This document shows positions 7,089 through 10,345 of a stretch of 10,345 nucleotides of DNA, piece by piece. The position numbers and the translations under genes are program-made. Origin of the DNA: G001797105 sp964528155 (GTDB lineage Bacteria > Chloroflexota > Anaerolineae > Anaerolineales > E44-bin32); assembly GCA_964528155.1 (NCBI GenBank), contig CAZGRL010000126.1:1-10345 (forward strand), in the 5' to 3' direction. The notes beneath the pieces were generated by a model. That model was not told the DNA's origin and did no database searches. It was given only the letters and a program-made list of their open reading frames with translations. Within the stretch, counting starts at the first letter, position 1; each line of letters opens with the position of its first letter.

Positions 7089-7103
7089 GGTCCCTCCGGG
7101 ACC
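7089..7103 (-). other. Perfect hairpin in the parB to Tad-operon gap
   Basis: The 122-bp gap 7048-7169 contains a perfect inverted repeat, GGTCCC and GGGACC around a 3-nt loop, about 41 bp upstream of the 137-aa gene. A second short palindrome, CTCCGGAG (7067-7074), lies between it and the ribosome binding site. Neither is followed by a T-run on the minus strand, so termination of parAB here is possible but not shown. The position also suits a leader structure or protein binding site controlling the Tad operon. A TTGACC hexamer directly after the parB stop resembles a -35 box, but no matching -10 box is visible at the usual distance. The gap is otherwise featureless. Confidence 0.4.
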
Positions 7104-7169
7104 CGCGACCGGGGATTTGCCTGTTGGGCTTGGCTGCGGCTAGCGCCATCAATCTGGAACAGTGGTCAA

Positions 7170-8300
7170 CTAAGCCCCTTCGAGCTGTCGCTGGAGAATG
7201 CCGAGGATCCGGCCGAGCGCGATTCGTCCGGCCGGTTTCGCCCAAGCGGATGGCGGCTTGCAGGCGGCTTTGAAGAGCAATTCCACCGCGCGAAGTGCCG
7301 GCCGCTCAATGGCTTCGGCATCATCGAGAGCCTCACTGGCTGATCTTCCCCCAACAACGAGGAGGGCCGCGGCAGTCGCTTGTGCGCTGGACACGTGACG
7401 CGCCTTCAGCGCCTTGGCGACCGGATCGAGGGAGGCGGAGTTGACACCAAGCGCATCGCTAAGCTCGCGGACCTTGCCTCGCGCCCAAGTCTCCTCTGAG
7501 ACCTGCCCCCTACTCCGCCTGCCGTTCCGGCTGAATCGGCCATCCGATCGCAGCACATGCTCCGGAATGCCCTCACCGGCACGATAGCTATTGAGCGCGA
7601 TGTCAATCTGCCTGGCCGACAGCCCTCCCTCCGCAGCCCGGATCAGTTGAGCTCTGACCTCAGGGGATCCGATCGCAGCGATCCTTTCTCCATGGGCAAG
7701 TCCGAGAGTGCCATCGGCCAGCGCCTGTTTCACATCCGCCGGCGCCTGCGTCAGGCTCAGGTACCGATAGAAGGATGTCTTGGAAAGCCCAAGCCGGGCC
7801 GCGGTCTCAGGCGATCGAGGAAGGTCGAACCGTTCCATGAGGAGCGAGAGCATCTCGGCTCGCTCAAGGGGCGAGAGATCTTTCCGATGCAAGTTCTCCA
7901 GCCAGGTGTCGAGCGCTGAGTCGAACGCGTCGGCGCCGGGGGGCCAAACGATGGCGGGCACAGCGCTCAACTCCACTTCTCTGGCCGCGCTCACTCGCCT
8001 GTGGCCGGATCGAATGCGGTATGTGTTGTCGCCCTGATCCTGGAGGTGTACAGGCAGCCTGACGCCGACCTCGCGGACGCTGTCGATCAGCTCCGCGTCT
8101 TCCGGATCATGCTGCGGGTCGAAAGGCGCTCTGGTCTGGAGGTCGCTTTCGGAGACGATCCGATCCAACGGGATTTGCCGGAGACTCGGGCGGGCCTGAG
8201 GGAGCATGCGGGCCCCGCCTTCAGCCATGATCTGCCGGAGGGCCCCACCGGCCACCTGCTGGGTCAGCACTGAGGAAGTCTCTCGGCGTCTTGGATTCAT
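7170..8300 (-). CDS. parB: ParB/Spo0J-family partition protein
   Basis: A 376-residue ParB-like protein. After a flexible 35-residue start, the ParB N-terminal (CTP-binding) domain runs at about 40-145. It contains RQIPLDRIV, the phosphate-contact motif SGHRR (98-102; GERR is the commoner form), VPAIV (114-118) and ENLHRKDLSPLERAE (135-149), the highly conserved ENLxRxDL box. A helix-turn-helix follows (about 163-185, TAARLGLSKTSFYRYL). The C-terminal 190 residues are divergent and Ala/Arg-rich, and make the protein longer than the roughly 290 residues of Spo0J. Known family members load at parS sites as CTP-dependent clamps and are moved by ParA. The ATG at 8300 overlaps the parA stop (ATGA), with AGGA 9 nt upstream. 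No canonical parS was found nearby, so whether it serves chromosome, element or pilus positioning is open. Confidence 0.88.
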   Translation of the reverse strand: MNPRRRETSSVLTQQVAGGALRQIMAEGGARMLPQARPSLRQIPLDRIVSESDLQTRAPFDPQHDPEDAELIDSVREVGVRLPVHLQDQGDNTYRIRSGHRRVSAAREVELSAVPAIVWPPGADAFDSALDTWLENLHRKDLSPLERAEMLSLLMERFDLPRSPETAARLGLSKTSFYRYLSLTQAPADVKQALADGTLGLAHGERIAAIGSPEVRAQLIRAAEGGLSARQIDIALNSYRAGEGIPEHVLRSDGRFSRNGRRSRGQVSEETWARGKVRELSDALGVNSASLDPVAKALKARHVSSAQATAAALLVVGGRSASEALDDAEAIERPALRAVELLFKAACKPPSAWAKPAGRIALGRILGILQRQLEGA

Positions 8301-9190
8301 GCGAGCTGATCCTGAAAAACAACGTCGGGCTCTATGATCTTGGACTCCGGCACGAGGCAGTCAGGACTTGTCTTGAGCTGATCCGCCAGGTTCTGCAGGC
8401 CGTCCTCCCGGGACCAAGGCCGATCCCCATTGAGCACACTGAAAAGGAGACGGAACTGCTGAGCCGCGCCGCTCTTCGGATGGCCCTGAACTACAACTCT
8501 CCGATGGATATCTTCGGCCGATCCGGTCCGGCGGATCAGATTGCTTTCAGGAATCGTCGGAAGCAGGGGAATGCGCGAGGCAACCAGAAAGGCGAGATCT
8601 CTGGCGACACTGTCGCCACGCTGGATGCGATTGGGGATCATGCCGACCAGGACCGGGTGCCCTGTGCGGAGATCACGGATCTCGGCGATCAGATTGACGG
8701 TCGTCTCGTTGGCTGTCAGATCCAACGCCGAGAAATTCATCGGGATGGCCACGCAGTCTGCCGCGTAGAGCGCCATGCGCGTCATGGCCACGTCGCCACC
8801 CGGACAATCAACGAATACCAGGTCCGGATGGAAGGCATGGCCCGAGACGCCTGCGACCTCGGAGCCTATGGCACTGATGCAGTCCGAGAGCGCGTTGAGA
8901 GGCGTGTCCGCAGGGAGATCGGAGAGCGCATAGGATCCGGGCAGGACAAGACAGCTCAAGGCCGGCACATGCCGGGCGACTTCGAGGGGATGAACACTAT
9001 CCCTGAGGACCGCCGAGAGCGACCTTTCGGGAGGCGAGAAGCCGACCAACACCGTACTCCCCGCTGCGTGGTGATCCGCGTCGACGAGGATAGTTCTTTT
9101 CCCCACTTCGGCGGCAGCCGCGATGAGGTTGAGGGCGATGCTAGTCTTGCCCGTGCCACCCTTCGACTGCGCAATGGCCAGGATCTTCAC
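8297..9190 (-). CDS. parA: ParA-family partition ATPase
   Basis: A 297-residue single-domain ParA/Soj-type ATPase without an N-terminal DNA-binding extension. The deviant Walker A SKGGTGKT (9-16) has both the signature and the P-loop Lys. The A' motif is LVDADHHAAGS (35-45), with His where Gln is usual (DxDxQ), and the Walker B is LVFVDCPGG (124-132). About 45 residues after the ATPase core (from around 253) are not recognisable and may form the ParB contact region or a tail. ParA proteins bind DNA non-specifically in the ATP state and move ParB-bound cargo along the nucleoid. The start is GTG at 9190: an in-frame stop at 9206-9208 leaves no alternative ATG upstream, and MKILAIAQSKGG is the normal family beginning. 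No good Shine-Dalgarno precedes it, which hints at low or regulated translation. It overlaps parB by 4 bp. Confidence 0.9.
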   Translation of the reverse strand: MKILAIAQSKGGTGKTSIALNLIAAAAEVGKRTILVDADHHAAGSTVLVGFSPPERSLSAVLRDSVHPLEVARHVPALSCLVLPGSYALSDLPADTPLNALSDCISAIGSEVAGVSGHAFHPDLVFVDCPGGDVAMTRMALYAADCVAIPMNFSALDLTANETTVNLIAEIRDLRTGHPVLVGMIPNRIQRGDSVARDLAFLVASRIPLLPTIPESNLIRRTGSAEDIHRRVVVQGHPKSGAAQQFRLLFSVLNGDRPWSREDGLQNLADQLKTSPDCLVPESKIIEPDVVFQDQLA

Positions 9191-9247
9191 GAAAGCCCAA
9201 ACCGCTCAAGTCCATCTGCTCCTCAGCATACTGGTGGGCCGGAGGGC

Positions 9248-9269
9248 GGTTTGTCCCAGGTTTGTCCCA
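9248..9269. repeat. Tandem 11-bp direct repeat upstream of parA
   Basis: GGTTTGTCCCA occurs twice head to tail (9248-9258 and 9259-9269), 58 bp upstream of the parA start. The 11-bp period places both copies on the same DNA face. An inverted partial copy, CAAACCGC at 9198-9205, matches GCGGTTTG at 9246-9253 perfectly over 8 bp and lies only 8 bp from the parA GTG. The 112-bp gap between the integrase stop and parA holds nothing else I can identify. The arrangement resembles an operator, as expected for an autoregulated parAB operon, or a short iteron-like site. The binding protein is unknown. Confidence 0.5.
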
Positions 9270-9302
9270 ACAATGAGTCCAGTCCCCGGACGTGTCGACA
9301 GC

Positions 9303-10345
9303 TCAACTAGCTCGCCTCGCCCGAATTGGCGTCGGGGTCATGGACTTGTCCACAAGGGGCCAAGCTTTCGGGCGCCCCGGGAGGCGTGCAGGACTTGAAG
9401 ACTCTGAGGATTCCACGGTATCGAGAGGGCTTTGCACAGCCAGACCGCCTCGGTTGAGGACGTGGGTGTAGATCATCGTGGTCTTGACGTCTTTGTGACC
9501 CAAGAGATCCTGTACCGTTCGGATGTCGTACCCGGATTCGAGCAGATGGGTTGCGAACGAGTGGCGAAGGGTGTGGCACGTCACGTGTTTGTCAATGTGA
9601 GCGCGGCGGGCGGCTGTCTTCACTGCCTTCTGCAGGGCGCTCCGGTCCGCATGGTGGCGTCGGAGCAGGCCGCTCCGGGGGTCGCGTGAGATCCGCGTTG
9701 ATGGGAAGACATACTGCCAGATCCATTCGCGACCTGCGCCCGGATATTTGCGTTCCAAGGCTTCAGGCAAGTAGACGGAGCCTGATCCTGAGGCCAAGTC
9801 GTCCTGGTGGCGTAGACGGACCAAGCTGAGATGAAGGCGCATGGGCTTGATGAGGCTCTCCGGCAGGATGGTGACGCGGTCCTTATGGCCCTTGCCGTCA
9901 CGAACGATGACTTCGCGCTGGTCGAAGTCAATGTCCTTGACGCGCAGGCGGACGCACTCGGAAAGGCGGAGACCGCTTCCATAGAGGAGCTGAACCATGA
10001 GTCGATGCGGCGTCGGGAGGCACACGACGAGGTCGGACACCTCGCCCCGGCTCAAGACAGTGGGGAGCCGCCTGGGTCGACGGGCACGGACGGCGTCAAT
10101 CGCTTCATCGAGCGGTTTCCCCAGGACAAACTTGTACAAGAAAAGAAGGGCATTCAGAGCCTGGTTCTGGGTAGCGGCGGCGACCTTGCCTTCGACAGCC
10201 AAGTATGTGAGATAGGCAGCAACCTCTGGTGCTCCGAGGTCGCCGGGATAGCACCTCTTGTGGAAGACGATGAACCGGCGGATCCAGCTAAGGTAGCTGA
10301 TTTCGGTGCGGATGGCGTAGTGTTTGCGGCGGAGGACGAGGCGGG
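9303..10345 (-). CDS. intI: Integron-integrase-like tyrosine recombinase (N-terminus beyond window edge)
   Basis: 346 residues are in the window, reading in from the edge with no start codon; probably 10-25 N-terminal residues are missing. The N-terminal SAM-like core-binding domain is visible (RRKHYAIRTEISYLSWIRRF, then ATQNQALNALLFLYKFVLG). The catalytic domain carries Arg I in YGSGLRLSE (codon near 9967), the beta-hairpin Lys in RDGKGHKDR, HTLR in CHTLRHSFATHLLESGYD, LLGHKDVKTT, and the nucleophile Tyr in MIYTHVLNRGG. The stretch ERKYPGAGREWIWQYVFPS between Arg I and the HxxR box is the extra segment that distinguishes integron integrases from XerC/D. All catalytic residues are intact. An unusual tail of about 35 residues, Ser/Pro/Arg-rich, follows the conserved SPLD end. 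The adjacent attI of a classical integron would lie past 10345; no attC site is seen in the window. It is followed 112 bp later by parA. Confidence 0.88.
   Translation of the reverse strand, partial: RLVLRRKHYAIRTEISYLSWIRRFIVFHKRCYPGDLGAPEVAAYLTYLAVEGKVAAATQNQALNALLFLYKFVLGKPLDEAIDAVRARRPRRLPTVLSRGEVSDLVVCLPTPHRLMVQLLYGSGLRLSECVRLRVKDIDFDQREVIVRDGKGHKDRVTILPESLIKPMRLHLSLVRLRHQDDLASGSGSVYLPEALERKYPGAGREWIWQYVFPSTRISRDPRSGLLRRHHADRSALQKAVKTAARRAHIDKHVTCHTLRHSFATHLLESGYDIRTVQDLLGHKDVKTTMIYTHVLNRGGLAVQSPLDTVESSESSSPARLPGRPKAWPLVDKSMTPTPIRARRAS

Noticed and set aside
7164..7169. TTGACC (minus strand) as a -35 box for the Tad operon
   Set aside because: No -10-like hexamer 16-19 bp downstream; a single hexamer match is not enough.
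7392..7397. CACGTG core inside parB as a possible parS
   Set aside because: Flanking bases do not match the TGTTTCACGTGAAACA consensus on either side.
9282..9291. GTCC/GGAC short inverted repeat as a terminator after the integrase
   Set aside because: Only a 4-bp stem with a 2-nt loop, which cannot fold stably, and no T-run follows.
9191..9302. attC or attI site between the integrase and parA
   Set aside because: No paired GTTRRRY/RYYYAAC simple sites with an imperfect palindrome; the gap is at the 3' end of the integrase gene, whereas attI normally lies at its 5' side.
8291..9310. 339-codon open frame on the plus strand opposite parA
   Set aside because: It is antisense to a clear ParA with intact motifs; its composition is Arg/Gly-rich with no recognisable domain, as expected for a shadow frame in GC-rich coding DNA.
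9582..9587. CACGTG core inside the integrase gene as a possible parS
   Set aside because: Flanks do not match the parS consensus and it lies in a conserved coding stretch.

Overview
The window is a GC-rich bacterial segment whose genes all lie on the minus strand, so biological order runs from high to low coordinates. It is dominated by a Tad/Flp (type IVc) pilus assembly cluster. Upstream of that sit a ParA/ParB pair and, at the right edge, an integron-integrase-like tyrosine recombinase. The lineage cannot be fixed from the sequence alone. The compact order cpaB-cpaE-cpaF-tadB-tadC-flp-tadE without a secretin (cpaC/rcpA) or cpaD, and the Ser/Pro/Thr-rich tail on CpaB, fit a monoderm high-GC bacterium. 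Chloroflexota is my best guess, with Actinomycetota as an alternative (inference).

Layout in the direction of transcription: integrase (10345 to 9303, its extreme N-terminus outside the window); a 112-bp gap with a tandem 11-bp repeat and an inverted half-copy next to the parA start; parA (GTG start) and parB, overlapping by 4 bp; a 122-bp gap with a perfect hairpin; an unrecognised 137-aa gene; cpaB; cpaE/tadZ; cpaF/tadA; tadB; tadC; a 53-aa Flp pilin gene; an 80-bp gap with a strong GC hairpin; and tadE, truncated by the left edge. From the 137-aa gene to flp every gap is under 50 bp or is a 4-bp overlap. At two junctions the stop codon is part of the next gene's Shine-Dalgarno sequence, so this looks like one translationally coupled operon.

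How the parts should work together: Flp is the major pilin and TadE a pseudopilin, each with a Gly/Glu+5 prepilin processing site. CpaF is the hexameric motor ATPase, and TadB/TadC form its inner-membrane platform. CpaE/TadZ is a MinD/ParA-like localisation ATPase. CpaB is a membrane-anchored SAF-domain protein that in diderms works with the secretin. ParA/ParB could be an ordinary partition pair belonging to an integrated element, or could help position the pilus; the sequence does not decide. No prepilin peptidase, secretin, attC array, tRNA or transposase was found. No plus-strand gene is supported: the long plus-strand reading frames are antisense shadows of the genes described.
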